NCBI GenBank assembly: GCA_023130895.1
Contig: JAGMAI010000030.1
Coordinates: forward strand, 1-38,522
Reading direction: 5' to 3'
Origin: Thermoplasmata archaeon
GTDB taxonomy: Archaea; Thermoplasmatota; Thermoplasmata; RBG-16-68-12; JAGMCJ01
Length of the DNA: 38,522 bases
The translations under genes were made by a program, and so were the position numbers. Under the pieces are notes generated by a model. It did no database searches. It worked only from the letters and a program-made list of their open reading frames with translations, and was not told where the DNA came from. Below, piece after piece: positions 18,241 through 26,425 of this stretch. Position 1 is the first letter of the stretch. Each line of letters starts with the position of its first letter.

Positions 18241-18342
18241 GTCGGGGTGGCTCAGCCTGGTGGAGCGCCAGACTCATAGGGTTCGTTCGAAGAGCGCTCC
18301 TTGGAAATCTGGAGGTCGCGGGTTCAAAGCCCGCCCCCGACA
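18241..18342 (+). tRNA. Elongator tRNA-Met (CAT) with a 28-nt intron
   Basis: The acceptor strands GTCGGGG (18241-18247) and CCCCGAC (18335-18341) pair fully. The D arm is GCTC/GAGC, the anticodon stem CCAGA (18268-18272)/TCTGG (18308-18312), and the T arm GCGGG TTCAAAG CCCGC (18318-18334). The loop reads C-T-CAT-A, then an intron, then A, placing the intron at the canonical 37/38 site (18279-18306). The discriminator is A18342 and the CCA end is not encoded. By eye I could not draw a perfect bulge-helix-bulge around the splice sites; a relaxed form is possible. The gene begins one base after the eS1 stop codon. Confidence 0.93.
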
Positions 18343-18422
18343 CCTATTCTGAGAAAAGACAGTGCCCGCGCTCTCGCAACTGACTAGATTCGTCCTCTCG
18401 CGAACCGCACAGCGCCAGCGGA

Positions 18423-18683
18423 TCAGTCCTCGATGACCTTGTACACGAAGTCGTTGGGACGGACCCTCTCGGCGACCTTGATGCCTACCGACTGACCCGG
18501 AGTTGCCTCCTGGATCGGGTTCCTGTCGATCTCCATGGACTCCACGGTCAGAGTGAGGTCGGTCGTCGCACCCTGTATGGCTATCTCGTCCCCTACCTTC
18601 AGGGTGCCCTCCTCGATCTGGATGGCGGCGACCATGGGCTTCGCGAAGTACTTGAACACCCTCCCGACTTTCATCTTCTCCAT
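18423..18683 (-). CDS. Small EF-Tu domain-2-like protein
   Basis: An 86-residue protein that looks like an isolated translation-factor domain 2 (beta barrel): KVGRVFKYFAKPMVAAIQIEEGTLKVGDEIAIQGATTDLTLTVESMEIDRNPIQEATPGQSVGIKVAERVRPNDFVYKV. Archaea carry such stand-alone translation-factor-like proteins, with no settled function; the fold also occurs at the C-terminus of U32 peptidases. The ORF track starts at 18704, but a TATA-like TTTTTATCG at about 18714-18722 predicts transcription from about 18692, after that codon, so I chose the ATG at 18683. Confidence 0.75.
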   Translation of the reverse strand: MEKMKVGRVFKYFAKPMVAAIQIEEGTLKVGDEIAIQGATTDLTLTVESMEIDRNPIQEATPGQSVGIKVAERVRPNDFVYKVIED

Positions 18684-18723
18684 GTAACCAACCGAGAACA
18701 ACATCGGTTTGAACGATAAAAAG

Positions 18724-19086
18724 TCATCGTTCCGAGGGGAGGGACATGAGGGATAGGAGGCCCGCGGAGAGCGAGAAGAGTCCGCCGAAGAAGCTTCCCG
18801 TGTCGCCGACCCAGATGAGCACGATCCCCAACACGATGGCGGAGATGCCCACGACGCGCGGGTGCCTGTCGAGAAAGACGAGGGATGTCATGATGAGGGC
18901 GCCCACGAGGTTCATCGCATAGATGCCGACGTCGTAGAGCGTGTTCCTGCACCCGATTGTCTCCGCCAGGTAGGTGTCCATGCACATGTCGCGCAGCCAC
19001 AACATGAGGACTCCCAGTATGACGCAGAGAACAGCGCCCACCAGCAAGATCCTCTGGACCAGGCTGAGACGCCTTCGAATGGGCAT
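18724..19086 (-). CDS. Small four-helix membrane protein, unknown
   Basis: 120 residues with about four transmembrane helices: ILLVGAVLCVILGVLMLWL, IYAMNLVGALIMTSLVFL, VVGISAIVLGIVLIWVG and FGGLFSLSAGLLSLM. The N-terminus is basic (MPIRRR). I do not recognise a family. Cysteines lie in the first outside loop (DMCMDTYLAETIGCRNT) and could form a disulfide. A TATA-like TATTAAG lies about 25-30 bp upstream on the reverse strand. It stands 40 bp upstream of the EF-Tu-domain-2-like gene on the same strand, but that gene appears to have its own TATA box. Confidence 0.6.
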   Translation of the reverse strand: MPIRRRLSLVQRILLVGAVLCVILGVLMLWLRDMCMDTYLAETIGCRNTLYDVGIYAMNLVGALIMTSLVFLDRHPRVVGISAIVLGIVLIWVGDTGSFFGGLFSLSAGLLSLMSLPSER

Positions 19087-19344
19087 TCAAGAGACGGATT
19101 GCTTCGGGCTTCTTAATACTACTCTCGGCTTGTGTCGCTTTCATCCAAATGCCTCGGCTACACCTGTAACCGAAAAGGAGGAGTCGCCCGCACCGTGAGG
19201 AGATTACGTCCCCTCCGAGGGATCTTGTGAATGGTCCAGACGAAGATCACTATCGTATGCACATGAGAGCCTCGGTATGCAAGGCGTTGGCGGGGCAAAT
19301 CTTTAAATCGGCGCGCTCATTACATGCCTGGGAAGGGGACTATC

Positions 19345-19560
19345 ATGGTTTTGCCCACGAAGGTATTGGAGAATGCGCTCAATAGGGAGATACTTCTGGT
19401 TTTGAAAGACAGCAGAGTGCTCGAAGGGAAGCTGGTGGGTTTCGACGAGTACATGAACCTCGTGCTGGAGGATACCGAGGAGACGAAGGAGGAGCAGGTC
19501 CGAAGGCTCGGGACAGTTGTTCTCCGCGGGAACAATGTCGTCACGATAAGCCCCAAGTGA
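19345..19560 (+). CDS. Sm-like RNA-binding protein (SmAP/LSm)
   Basis: A small RNA-binding protein expected to form a seven-membered ring that binds U-rich RNA. Sm1 motif: VLKDSRVLEGKLVGFDEYMNLVLEDTEE; Sm2 motif: LGTVVLRGNNVVTI. The ORF track begins at the ATG at 19324, but the TATA box (TTTAAATC, 19302-19309) predicts a transcript start near 19331, after that codon. The ATG at 19345 follows an AAGGGG-type ribosome site and aligns with the usual SmAP N-terminus, giving 71 residues. The 19324 start (78 aa) cannot be excluded. The gene is followed closely by the sugar nucleotidyltransferase gene. Confidence 0.92.
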   Translation: MVLPTKVLENALNREILLVLKDSRVLEGKLVGFDEYMNLVLEDTEETKEEQVRRLGTVVLRGNNVVTISPK

Positions 19561-19597
19561 ACAAAGGTTGATAAATCCCGAGACCCTTGTCCGGGCG

Positions 19598-20620
19598 ATG
19601 CAGGCGGTCCTTCTTGTTGGCGGTCTTGGAACGAGGCTCAGGCCTCTGACGTATTCCAGACCGAAGCCTCTTCTGCCATTGCTGAACCGGCCTATGGTCT
19701 CCTACCTCCTGGACCTGCTTCCCGATTCCGTCGACGAGGTGATCGTGCCCGTGAGCTACATGTCGCGGCGGATGCGGGACTACTTCAACTCGCTCCATGA
19801 CGGCAGGAACTACGTCGTCGTTCACGAGGTCGAGCCCCTCGGGACGGGAGGGGCGCTGGCCAATGTGTCCGATCACCTGACGGATGACTTCCTCGTGTTC
19901 AACGGTGACATCGTCAGCTCGATCGATATCAAGTCCCTCATCGACTTCCACAGGGAGAAAGAAGGTGTCGGGACCATCGCGCTCTGGGACGTCGAGAATC
20001 CCGAGGCCTTCGGGATCGTGCAGCTGGACGAGGATGACCGGATAACGTTGTTCAAGGAGAAGCCCAGAGGGAACGAGATAGTCTCGCACAAGGCGAACGC
20101 GGGCATCTACGTGCTCAACGAGAGCGTCCTGGACGACATTCCGGCAGAGAAGGTCGTCTCCCTCGAGCGGGAGGTCTTCCCAGTGCAGGTCAGGGAGGGC
20201 CTCTTCGGCTTCGGCTTCGAGGGTTACTGGGTCGACTGCGGGACAACGGAGAACTTCCTCTCTGCCAGCGGTATGCTGATGGACTACTTCGGCACGGACG
20301 TGTCAGAGGAGGCCCGTCTGGGGAAGAGCGTGAAGGAGGAGCACCCCATCGTCATCGGTCAGGGGTCGAAAGTCTCTGGCGGACACATCGGACCGCGAGT
20401 CTGTCTGGGCAAGGACGTGGAGGTCAAGGGAGCGTCGCTGTCGGAGAGCGTGATTATGGACTCGACGACGATCGGCAAGGACGTGACGGTGACCTCGTCC
20501 ATAATCGGAGAGCACTGCGTGGTCCCCGACAGGTGCGTCATCGAGAGGTCCGTGATCGCCGACGACTACGAGCTGGAGAAGGGCGAGAAGGTCACAGACC
20601 TGAAGGTCGGTATGAGATGA
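19598..20620 (+). CDS. Sugar-1-phosphate nucleotidyltransferase with left-handed beta-helix tail
   Basis: Makes an NDP-sugar from a sugar-1-phosphate and an NTP. The N-terminal Rossmann-like domain opens with the signature VLLVGGLGTRLRPLTYSRPKPLLPLLNRP (residues about 4-32) and contains the DFLVFNGDIVSS metal/nucleotide site. The last 110 residues form hexapeptide turns (IGQGSKVSGGHIGPRVCLGKDVEV, SIIGEHCVVPDRCVIERSVI). The downstream gene is GlmM, overlapping by ATGA, so the likely product is UDP-N-acetylglucosamine, as for archaeal GlmU-like enzymes; mannose-1-phosphate guanylyltransferase is the alternative. A TATA-like TTGATAAAT 26 bp before the ATG at 19598 argues for a leaderless start there rather than the TTG at 19568. 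Confidence 0.9.
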   Translation: MQAVLLVGGLGTRLRPLTYSRPKPLLPLLNRPMVSYLLDLLPDSVDEVIVPVSYMSRRMRDYFNSLHDGRNYVVVHEVEPLGTGGALANVSDHLTDDFLVFNGDIVSSIDIKSLIDFHREKEGVGTIALWDVENPEAFGIVQLDEDDRITLFKEKPRGNEIVSHKANAGIYVLNESVLDDIPAEKVVSLEREVFPVQVREGLFGFGFEGYWVDCGTTENFLSASGMLMDYFGTDVSEEARLGKSVKEEHPIVIGQGSKVSGGHIGPRVCLGKDVEVKGASLSESVIMDSTTIGKDVTVTSSIIGEHCVVPDRCVIERSVIADDYELEKGEKVTDLKVGMR

Positions 20621-21987
20621 CCAGGCTCTTCGGGACGAACGGGGTCAGGGGTGTAGTGAACGAGACGATGACGATCGGCCTCGCGACCGACCTGAGCAGG
20701 GCCATCGGTACGTTTTTTGGCGGGGGCAATGTCGCCATCGGCTGCGACACGAGAACATCAGCGGACATGCTCAAGTCCGCGTCCGTGTCCGGCCTCCTCT
20801 CGGCTGGATGCTCCGTGATAGATCTCTCCATTGTACCGTCCCCGACGTTGCAGCTGGAGGTGAAGAACGGCGACTATTCCGGCGGGATCATAATCACCGC
20901 CTCGCACAATCCTCCCGAGTTCAACGGAATCAAGTGCGTCGATGCCGAGGGTATGGAGATGGACAAGGCGGGCGAGGAGGCCATCGAGGACATCTACTTC
21001 TCGAAGCGCTTTCTCACTGTTGGATGGGAGGACTACAGGAACCGCGAGGAGAACGTCGACGCCGTTGACAATTACATCTCGTCCATACTAGGGAACGTGG
21101 ACGTGGAGTCCATCAAGCGGGCGAAACCCAATGTCGTCCTCGACTGCGCGAACGGCGCCGCATACCTCTCCTCTCCTCGACTGCTCGAACGCTTGGGATG
21201 CGAGACGGTGCTGCTGAACGAGGTCCCCGACGGCACTTTCCCCGGTCACAATTCGGAGCCGATCCAGGAGAACCTCGCCGAGCTGATGGAAGTCGTTGCG
21301 GACTCCGATGCGGTCCTCGGGATCGCGCACGATGGCGACGCGGACAGGTCCGTGTTCGTCGACGAGAATGGCGACTACGTCCCCGGGGACAAGAGCCTGG
21401 CGCTGATCGCGAAGAGGACAGTGGAGGAGAAATCGGGCGGGCTCGTTGTCACGCCAGTGAGCTCATCGAGCTGTGTTGAAGAGGCCGTGACGAAGTCTGG
21501 CGGGGAGATCAGGTACACGGCCGTGGGTTCTCCGATAGTCGCGAGGGTGATGAAAGCGACGGGCGCCGTCTTTGGCGGGGAGGAGAACGGCGGGCTGATC
21601 TTTCCAGAGCATCAGTACTGCAGGGACGGAGGCATGGCAGCGGCGAAGGTCATCGAGCTTCTGGCTCTCTCCGGAGAGCAGCTGTCGAGCCTTCTGCAGG
21701 AAGTGCCCGTCTATCACAACTTGAAGAAGAAGATCCACTGCCCCAACGAGATCAAGTCCGAGGTCCTCGAAGGGCTCTCCAGCGAGTTCGAAGGAAAGGA
21801 GACCGACACGACAGACGGTGTGAAGGTCCTCTACCCGGACGGTTGGATTCTCGTGAGACCATCGGGGACCGAGCCGCTCTTCAGAGTGTTCGCGGAATCG
21901 AAATCACAGGGTAGAGCGAAGGAGCTCGCGGACGAAGGAGTGAGAATCATCACCGAACTGATCGAGTCTAGAACGAAAGGCTCATAA
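20617..21987 (+). CDS. glmM: Phosphoglucosamine mutase / phosphomannomutase family
   Basis: Interconverts glucosamine-6-phosphate and glucosamine-1-phosphate (or the mannose/glucose equivalents). The 456-residue protein has all four domains: start LFGTNGVRGVVNE, phosphoserine loop TASHNPP with Ser96, metal loop DGDADR, sugar loop GEENGG, and phosphate-binding loop RPSGTEPLFRVF. Its ATG overlaps the stop of the nucleotidyltransferase gene (ATGA), so the two are translationally coupled and act in consecutive steps. The ORF-track start at 20533 reads back into the upstream gene in another frame and is rejected. The last 20 bp overlap the converging DUF92 gene. Confidence 0.95.
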   Translation: MTRLFGTNGVRGVVNETMTIGLATDLSRAIGTFFGGGNVAIGCDTRTSADMLKSASVSGLLSAGCSVIDLSIVPSPTLQLEVKNGDYSGGIIITASHNPPEFNGIKCVDAEGMEMDKAGEEAIEDIYFSKRFLTVGWEDYRNREENVDAVDNYISSILGNVDVESIKRAKPNVVLDCANGAAYLSSPRLLERLGCETVLLNEVPDGTFPGHNSEPIQENLAELMEVVADSDAVLGIAHDGDADRSVFVDENGDYVPGDKSLALIAKRTVEEKSGGLVVTPVSSSSCVEEAVTKSGGEIRYTAVGSPIVARVMKATGAVFGGEENGGLIFPEHQYCRDGGMAAAKVIELLALSGEQLSSLLQEVPVYHNLKKKIHCPNEIKSEVLEGLSSEFEGKETDTTDGVKVLYPDGWILVRPSGTEPLFRVFAESKSQGRAKELADEGVRIITELIESRTKGS

Positions 21988-22765
21988 GCCAATTGAAGAA
22001 GTTGGAGTGCAGCACGAACCAGGTCAGAACTGCCCCGATGGACACCGTGAGGAGGTTGTTGGTCTTTTTCGTAAGCCAGCCTCTCGTCTCCAGCGTCGCC
22101 CCGAACACGCTATCGATCTGACAGCCGACGAAGCCGATTACGAGCGGGATGATGATCACGAGCGGATTCATGGGCATCGTGTCCGTGAGGAATGCGAGGA
22201 ACACCCACCCCATGACCGCCGTGTAAGCTGCCGCGGCCAGCGCGGAGAGATTCCCGAGCCTTGACACGCCGCCGTTCGTCCCCGGTGGGACCCTCTTGAG
22301 CGTGGTGATCAGATAGGTCCTGTCGCTCAGGACACCGATCTCGCTAGCAAGAGTATCCGCTGCGGCCACCGCTATGGCCGACACGAAGATAATGCCAGTA
22401 TGCTCCAGGGGAAAGGGCTCGACCGCCATGCTCTGGGCTATGAACGGCAGAAAGGCTATCGCCGCCGGTACAAGCCCGTTCGCGACGACGTTCGCCCCTC
22501 CCCGCTCGCCCTTCACGCCTTCCTGGACGCCCTTCTTCTCCTTGAGCGCGAACTTGTAGCGCGTTGCCGCGAAGCTGGTCAGGAGGAATATCAGAAGGAG
22601 GATGAGCCACGCTATGTGACCAAAGACACCTATGACGAAGCCCACTCCGAAGGCAGTGGCGGCGCCCTCCTTGTTGAGCACTTCCTTGTGGTAGGCTAGG
22701 AAGCTCAGGACCCCGCAGACGATCGCGACCGTCGGAATTGCGACCTCGATTGGCCAGTCCAACAC
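21968..22765 (-). CDS. DUF92 (TMEM19/phytyl-phosphate kinase-like) membrane protein
   Basis: About 265 residues with six or more transmembrane helices. It carries the family-defining polar stretches: ADTLASEIGVLSDRTYLITTLKRVPPGTNGGVSRLGN and VGCQIDSVFGATLETRG. Plant VTE6 of this family phosphorylates phytyl phosphate, so a prenyl-phosphate kinase role in archaeal lipid or quinone metabolism is possible, though unproven. The ORF track starts at a TTG (22774), but a TATA box (TTTTTATATC, about 22787-22796) predicts transcription from about 22765, exactly at an in-frame GTG, so I chose a leaderless GTG start. It converges on and overlaps glmM by 20 bp. Confidence 0.88.
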   Translation of the reverse strand: MLDWPIEVAIPTVAIVCGVLSFLAYHKEVLNKEGAATAFGVGFVIGVFGHIAWLILLLIFLLTSFAATRYKFALKEKKGVQEGVKGERGGANVVANGLVPAAIAFLPFIAQSMAVEPFPLEHTGIIFVSAIAVAAADTLASEIGVLSDRTYLITTLKRVPPGTNGGVSRLGNLSALAAAAYTAVMGWVFLAFLTDTMPMNPLVIIIPLVIGFVGCQIDSVFGATLETRGWLTKKTNNLLTVSIGAVLTWFVLHSNFFNWLMSLSF

Positions 22766-22903
22766 GAGCGGCAATGAATTTCTCGTGATATAAAAAGGAT
22801 GTGGTCGTCCAAGCCATCGCTGTGAGGGTCAAGCACGCGGATATCGAGGAAGCGCGGTGGCGGTCCCGAACGCCGAAACGAAAACCTTCGCGTGGGGACG
22901 GTC

Positions 22904-23920
22904 TCAGAACCACTGGTCGAGGCTCTTCTGCTTCATCAACGATCTGCCCTCCCCCATCTTGCGGAGGGCCTTTCTCACCCGATCCTCGGAGAAGTCGAAT
23001 TCGTCCCTGAGATACGCGACTGTCCCGTCCTCATCGGGCTCGGACCACTCCAGGGAGAAGTCCACAGAGACGAGCGGCTCGAGGAAGATCTCCCTGATGC
23101 GTTGCACGTTCGCAACGTCGAACCCTTCCTTCTCGCACACTGTCTCGATGTCGCCGTGCTTCTTGATCATGTGAAGGGCCTTCTTCGGGCCGATGCCTCG
23201 GACGCCCTCGTTGAAATCCGTCCCCACCAGCATCGCCATGTCCACGAGCTGCTCCCTCGTGACCTCGAGCGCCTCCAACGCCGAATCGAGAAGGACAAGC
23301 TCCGGAATGGCGGGACCGCCCCCCCGTCCCCGTCCCCGTCTCCGCCCGGAAACGGTGAGGTTGCGCACGAGTCTGTCTGCGCCAAAGAGGAGCGAGTCGA
23401 AGTCCTGGGAGGCCGTCGCCCAGACCTCCCCCTTCCTCGTCATGTCGCTCGCCTGGGCTTCTCCTTCGCCGGGCGCCTGGATGCATGGTATTCCGAGGAG
23501 CTCCAGGAGCTCCTTGGACTGGTCCACCATCTCCTTGTTCAATCGGGAGGACTGAGAGGCCTTGATCCTGGCCTTCTCCGTGTCCCCCGCTGCGAGCGCC
23601 TTCTTCCACTCCTTCTCGGCCTCTCTCCTGATGGCGCTCCTTGCGGCGATCGTCTCCGACTTCAGCTTCGGCGGTTCTCCGTCGAAAACATACACGGGCT
23701 TGATGCCCATCTGCAGCAGGTTGGCGTTCCTGTACATGAGCCCCGATAGATGGGACGTTGTTCTTCCTTTCGAGTCCCTCAAAGGAGTGCCGTCCGGCTG
23801 GCGTATTATCGCGAGGAACTGGTAGATCGCATTGAAAGCGTCGATGGCAACGGTCCTGCCCCCGAGGTCCTCCAGTTTGATCTGCTTCGCGGGTATGATG
23901 TCCGCTATGTCGACTCCCAT
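22904..23920 (-). CDS. fen: Flap endonuclease 1
   Basis: A structure-specific 5' nuclease that removes flaps in Okazaki fragment processing and repair. The 338-residue chain shows the N region MGVDIADIIPAKQIKLEDLGGRTVAIDAFNAIYQFL with its metal aspartate, VFDGEPPKLK, the internal region APGEGEAQAS and SQDFDSLLFGA, and the helix-hairpin-helix LVGTDFNEGVRGIGPKKAL. It ends in KQKSLDQWF, a PCNA-interacting (PIP) box, so it works on the sliding clamp. An odd Arg/Gly insert (RRRGRGRGGG, about residue 195) is encoded by a C-rich simple repeat. A TATA-like TTTTTAGG 26 bp before the ATG implies a leaderless transcript. Confidence 0.97.
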   Translation of the reverse strand: MGVDIADIIPAKQIKLEDLGGRTVAIDAFNAIYQFLAIIRQPDGTPLRDSKGRTTSHLSGLMYRNANLLQMGIKPVYVFDGEPPKLKSETIAARSAIRREAEKEWKKALAAGDTEKARIKASQSSRLNKEMVDQSKELLELLGIPCIQAPGEGEAQASDMTRKGEVWATASQDFDSLLFGADRLVRNLTVSGRRRGRGRGGGPAIPELVLLDSALEALEVTREQLVDMAMLVGTDFNEGVRGIGPKKALHMIKKHGDIETVCEKEGFDVANVQRIREIFLEPLVSVDFSLEWSEPDEDGTVAYLRDEFDFSEDRVRKALRKMGEGRSLMKQKSLDQWF

Positions 23921-23952
23921 CGCTTCCGAATGGGTCGACCGCCTAAAAACAC

Positions 23953-24183
23953 CTAGGGTTGATCCTTCAGCAGGGTCTCTATCCGACCCAACTGCTCGGT
24001 GTTCTTCGTGGCCAGGTCCCTGTGGACCTTGTGTATCTTGAGCATCTCCTTGGAAAGACTGTTCTGGGCCTTCAGGTTGTCCTTGAGGAATCCGATCTCC
24101 CTCTCCATCGCTCTCTGATTCTCGACGAGTTGGAGAACCATCTCGCTTAATTCCCTTAGTTCCAAATCCTTCTTCGAGTGCAT
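23953..24183 (-). CDS. Small coiled-coil protein, unknown
   Basis: 76 residues, almost entirely amphipathic helix (LELRELSEMVLQLVENQRAMEREIGFLKDNLKAQNSLSKEMLKIHKVHRDLATKNTEQLGRIETLL). It probably forms a dimeric or trimeric coiled coil. I recognise no family. A ribosome site (GGTGATGAG) directly precedes the ATG, and a TATA box (GTTTTTATC, about 24214-24222) stands about 30 bp upstream, so it looks like a real gene. It is followed 32 bp later by fen on the same strand; fen seems to have its own TATA box, inside that gap. Confidence 0.65.
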   Translation of the reverse strand: MHSKKDLELRELSEMVLQLVENQRAMEREIGFLKDNLKAQNSLSKEMLKIHKVHRDLATKNTEQLGRIETLLKDQP

Positions 24184-24231
24184 CTCATCACCCGCCAGGA
24201 AATGGTCTTCGCAGATAAAAACCTTGTCGGT

Positions 24232-24690
24232 TCAGGTTATGGCGTCCACGATGTTCTCGAGGTCTCTCTCGCAGTAGACGCATCTCAACCGGACCGGGCT
24301 CTTGGAGACGACAACGAACTCCGTCTCCACGGGCTCCCTGAGATTCGTGATGCAGTTGGGGTTCCCGCATTTCAGGATCCCCTTCGCGACCTCGGGGAGC
24401 TCCACCTTGTGCTTCTGCTTCACGTTGAAGTTCTGGATGATGTTTATCGTCGCATTAGGTGCAACAAGGGCAATCTTGTCGACCTCCTTTTCCAAGAGCT
24501 CTCTGTCCTCCACCTTGACGATGTCCTTGAGCGTGCTCTTCTTGCTCGTCACGCGCATCGCCACGCTGACAGTCGAGTCGGAGCTCTCCTCCGTTATCCC
24601 GAGTATCTTGAGGACCTTGAGCGCCATTCCCGCAGGTATGTGGTCGATCACGGTGCCGTTCTTGATCGGCGTGACCCTGAGCTCCCTCAT
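24232..24690 (-). CDS. pyrI: Aspartate carbamoyltransferase regulatory chain
   Basis: The regulatory subunit that binds CTP/ATP and links catalytic trimers of PyrB in pyrimidine synthesis. The nucleotide-binding N-terminal domain begins [28 protein letters not shown]. The C-terminal zinc domain has the four cysteines in KCGNPNC and RCVYCER. At 152 residues it is standard length. Its ATG overlaps the pyrB stop codon (ATGA), so both subunits are made from one transcript in matched amounts. Confidence 0.96.
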   Translation of the reverse strand: MRELRVTPIKNGTVIDHIPAGMALKVLKILGITEESSDSTVSVAMRVTSKKSTLKDIVKVEDRELLEKEVDKIALVAPNATINIIQNFNVKQKHKVELPEVAKGILKCGNPNCITNLREPVETEFVVVSKSPVRLRCVYCERDLENIVDAIT

Positions 24691-25622
24691 TCGACCGCCC
24701 CCAGTATGAGCGCGAGAAGGGCCATCCTCACGGGGACACCGTTGAACGCCTGCTCGAAGTACCTGGCGTGGTGCGTGCCGTCGACGGATGGGTGTATCTC
24801 GTTGACCCTCGGCAGAGGGTGCATCACGATCAAGTCCTTCTTCGCCTCCTCGAGCAGTCCCACGTCCACCTTGTACAGACCGGCCACTCTCTGGTATTCC
24901 TGCGGGTCAGGGAACCTCTCCTTCTGGATCCGCGTGACGTAGAGGACATCGACCTTTCCGATCACGTCGTTCAGGTCGCCCGTTAGCTTGGGCCGCACCT
25001 TGCCCACCTTCGCATCATCCACGACCTCCTTGGGCATCTGCAACGTCGGGGGCGCGACGAAGTATAGCTTCGCCCCGAAGAGGGAAAGCGCGTAGGAGAG
25101 CGAGTGCGCCGTCCTTCCGTACTTGAGGTCACCGACGAGGGCAACCTTCTGCCCCTCTATCTTGCCCTTCTCCGTCCATATCGTGAACAGGTCAAGCATC
25201 GTCTGCGTCGGATGCTGGCCGGCACCGTCCCCGCCGTTTATGATGGGCTTCGCGGAGAAATTCGCAGCGAGCCTTGCCGCCCCCATGTGGTGGTGTCTCA
25301 GGACGGTCACATCCGCGTAGGACTCGGCCATCTTTATCGTGTCCGCCAGCGTCTCGCCCTTCTTCAGAGAGCTCGCCTCGGGGTCCGCCATTCCGATGGC
25401 CCTGCCGCCAAGCCTGCTCATCGCGCTCTCGAAGGAGAGGCGGGTCCTAGTGCTGGGCTCGAAGAAGATCGTGGCGAGCACCTTGCCCCTCAGGGACTCG
25501 TCCCTCCTTTCGCCCTTTGCCGCGGGGACCATCTTCTTCGCGGTCTTCAGAATATGCATGATCTCCTTCACGGAAAAGTCCTTGATGGATAGTATGTCCC
25601 TCCCCTCGAACTTCATGCTCAT
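24687..25622 (-). CDS. pyrB: Aspartate carbamoyltransferase catalytic chain
   Basis: Condenses carbamoyl phosphate with aspartate, the committed step of pyrimidine synthesis. The 311-residue protein has the carbamoyl-phosphate site [16 protein letters not shown], the [12 protein letters not shown] segment, and the aspartate loop [14 protein letters not shown]. The ATG at 25622 (MSMKFEGRD) is chosen; a second ATG two codons on is equally possible. A TATA-like CTTTATTATT (about 25646-25655 on the reverse strand) puts transcription close to the start codon. It forms a two-gene operon with pyrI. Confidence 0.97.
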   Translation of the reverse strand: MSMKFEGRDILSIKDFSVKEIMHILKTAKKMVPAAKGERRDESLRGKVLATIFFEPSTRTRLSFESAMSRLGGRAIGMADPEASSLKKGETLADTIKMAESYADVTVLRHHHMGAARLAANFSAKPIINGGDGAGQHPTQTMLDLFTIWTEKGKIEGQKVALVGDLKYGRTAHSLSYALSLFGAKLYFVAPPTLQMPKEVVDDAKVGKVRPKLTGDLNDVIGKVDVLYVTRIQKERFPDPQEYQRVAGLYKVDVGLLEEAKKDLIVMHPLPRVNEIHPSVDGTHHARYFEQAFNGVPVRMALLALILGAVE

Positions 25623-25670
25623 CCTTGCTCAGAATGAATCTATGAATAATAAAGCTACCGAGGGCAAAGG

Positions 25671-25862
25671 TCACTTCTTCCCGAGAAAAGCGTAGGTCAC
25701 CCATTCCCTCTTGTCCTTCATGCTCAACCACGCTCTTGTCAAGTCTGGGATGTGCTTGGCTCTCTCCACGGCCAAAGATGCTATCGTCCTGGCCGCTATC
25801 GCATCCACGTCCACTCCCAGAACGCTCTTGAGCAGATACTTAACCCTTTCCCTCTTGTCCAT
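25671..25862 (-). CDS. Small helical protein, unknown
   Basis: 63 residues (MDKRERVKYLLKSVLGVDVDAIAARTIASLAVERAKHIPDLTRAWLSMKDKREWVTYAFLGKK), basic and probably all-helical. I recognise no family. The gene is supported by a strong TATA box (TTTTTTATATACC on the reverse strand, about 25888-25900) about 30 bp before the ATG. It lies 48 bp upstream of pyrB on the same strand, which has its own promoter. Nothing in the sequence indicates a function. Confidence 0.55.
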   Translation of the reverse strand: MDKRERVKYLLKSVLGVDVDAIAARTIASLAVERAKHIPDLTRAWLSMKDKREWVTYAFLGKK

Positions 25863-25954
25863 CTCAATAATAATAGGCCTCGTTCAGGTATATAAAAAAG
25901 GGGGAAGGCCCAGGTCCTTTCGGGCCCGGTCCTTGTGGAGGAGGGGGTGAGCGT

Positions 25955-25991
25955 AAAAAAGGGGGTGGGCAATCCCGGTTTCCCAGAACCG
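25955..25991 (-). terminator. Probable terminator of the 26.0-kb regulator gene
   Basis: Read on the reverse strand, downstream of the regulator stop codon, a small hairpin (CGGTT/AACCG, 25976-25991) is followed about 15 nt later by a run of six T (25955-25960). Archaeal transcripts commonly end at such T runs. The surroundings also hold a direct repeat, TGTGGAGGAGGGG (about 25934 and 26000), whose purpose I cannot tell. Confidence 0.4.
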
Positions 25992-26013
25992 CCCGTGGGT
26001 TGTGGAGGAGGGG

Positions 26014-26361
26014 TTATCTTGATAGGACGTCGACGGCTTTCCAGTCGCCTCCGAAGTCCTTGGTGACGCCTGAGGCCAGCTGGAACCTGACTCGAAGCCT
26101 GCCATTCTCGAAGAAGATGTAGGCGTTCCTGAGTTGCGAAAGATAGAGACTGATCCGCTTCCCTCTCTGCGTGAGGGCCCTTTCAACACACTTTATCAGT
26201 CCGGCTTTCTCCAGCATGTGGATTCTTCGGTACGTAGCAGCGATTGGAATCCCGTACTCCCTGCTGAGATCAATCGCGCTCTTGGGTTTCTTGAATGTCG
26301 CAACAAGGATTCTTGCTGCGTATTCGTCCGTTATCAGTCGTGATGCTTCCAAAGGATCCAT
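26014..26361 (-). CDS. Winged-helix regulator, paralogue 1 of 4
   Basis: A 115-residue DNA-binding protein. The N-terminal half is a winged helix (LITDEYAARILVATFKKPKSAIDLSREYGIPIAATYRRIHMLEKAGLI) with recognition helix around residues 39-50. The second half is a small beta domain (AYIFFENGRLRVRFQLASGVTKDFGGDWKAV), possibly for ligand or partner binding. It is closest to the paralogue at 34.4-34.75 kb (the DFGGDW ending is shared). The start at 26361 follows a good ribosome site (GGAGGAAAGAAG). The promoter shows TATA TTATATAT and, 13 bp upstream of it, the shared palindrome (26426-26441). The 28 extra codons of the ORF track are upstream of the ribosome site and rejected. Confidence 0.85.
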   Translation of the reverse strand: MDPLEASRLITDEYAARILVATFKKPKSAIDLSREYGIPIAATYRRIHMLEKAGLIKCVERALTQRGKRISLYLSQLRNAYIFFENGRLRVRFQLASGVTKDFGGDWKAVDVLSR

Positions 26362-26425
26362 CTTCTTTCCTCCTGACCTCAATATTCCAATCCCCCACGA
26401 CCGTATATATAACGCAACGGGACGA

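Noticed and set aside
20533-20616. 28 extra N-terminal residues of GlmM in the ORF track
   Set aside because: They are the overlapping frame of the nucleotidyltransferase gene; the ATGA junction gives the normal start MTRLFGTNG.
25884-26189. 101-residue minus-strand ORF
   Set aside because: It overlaps winged-helix paralogue 1 in another frame and has no promoter or ribosome site.
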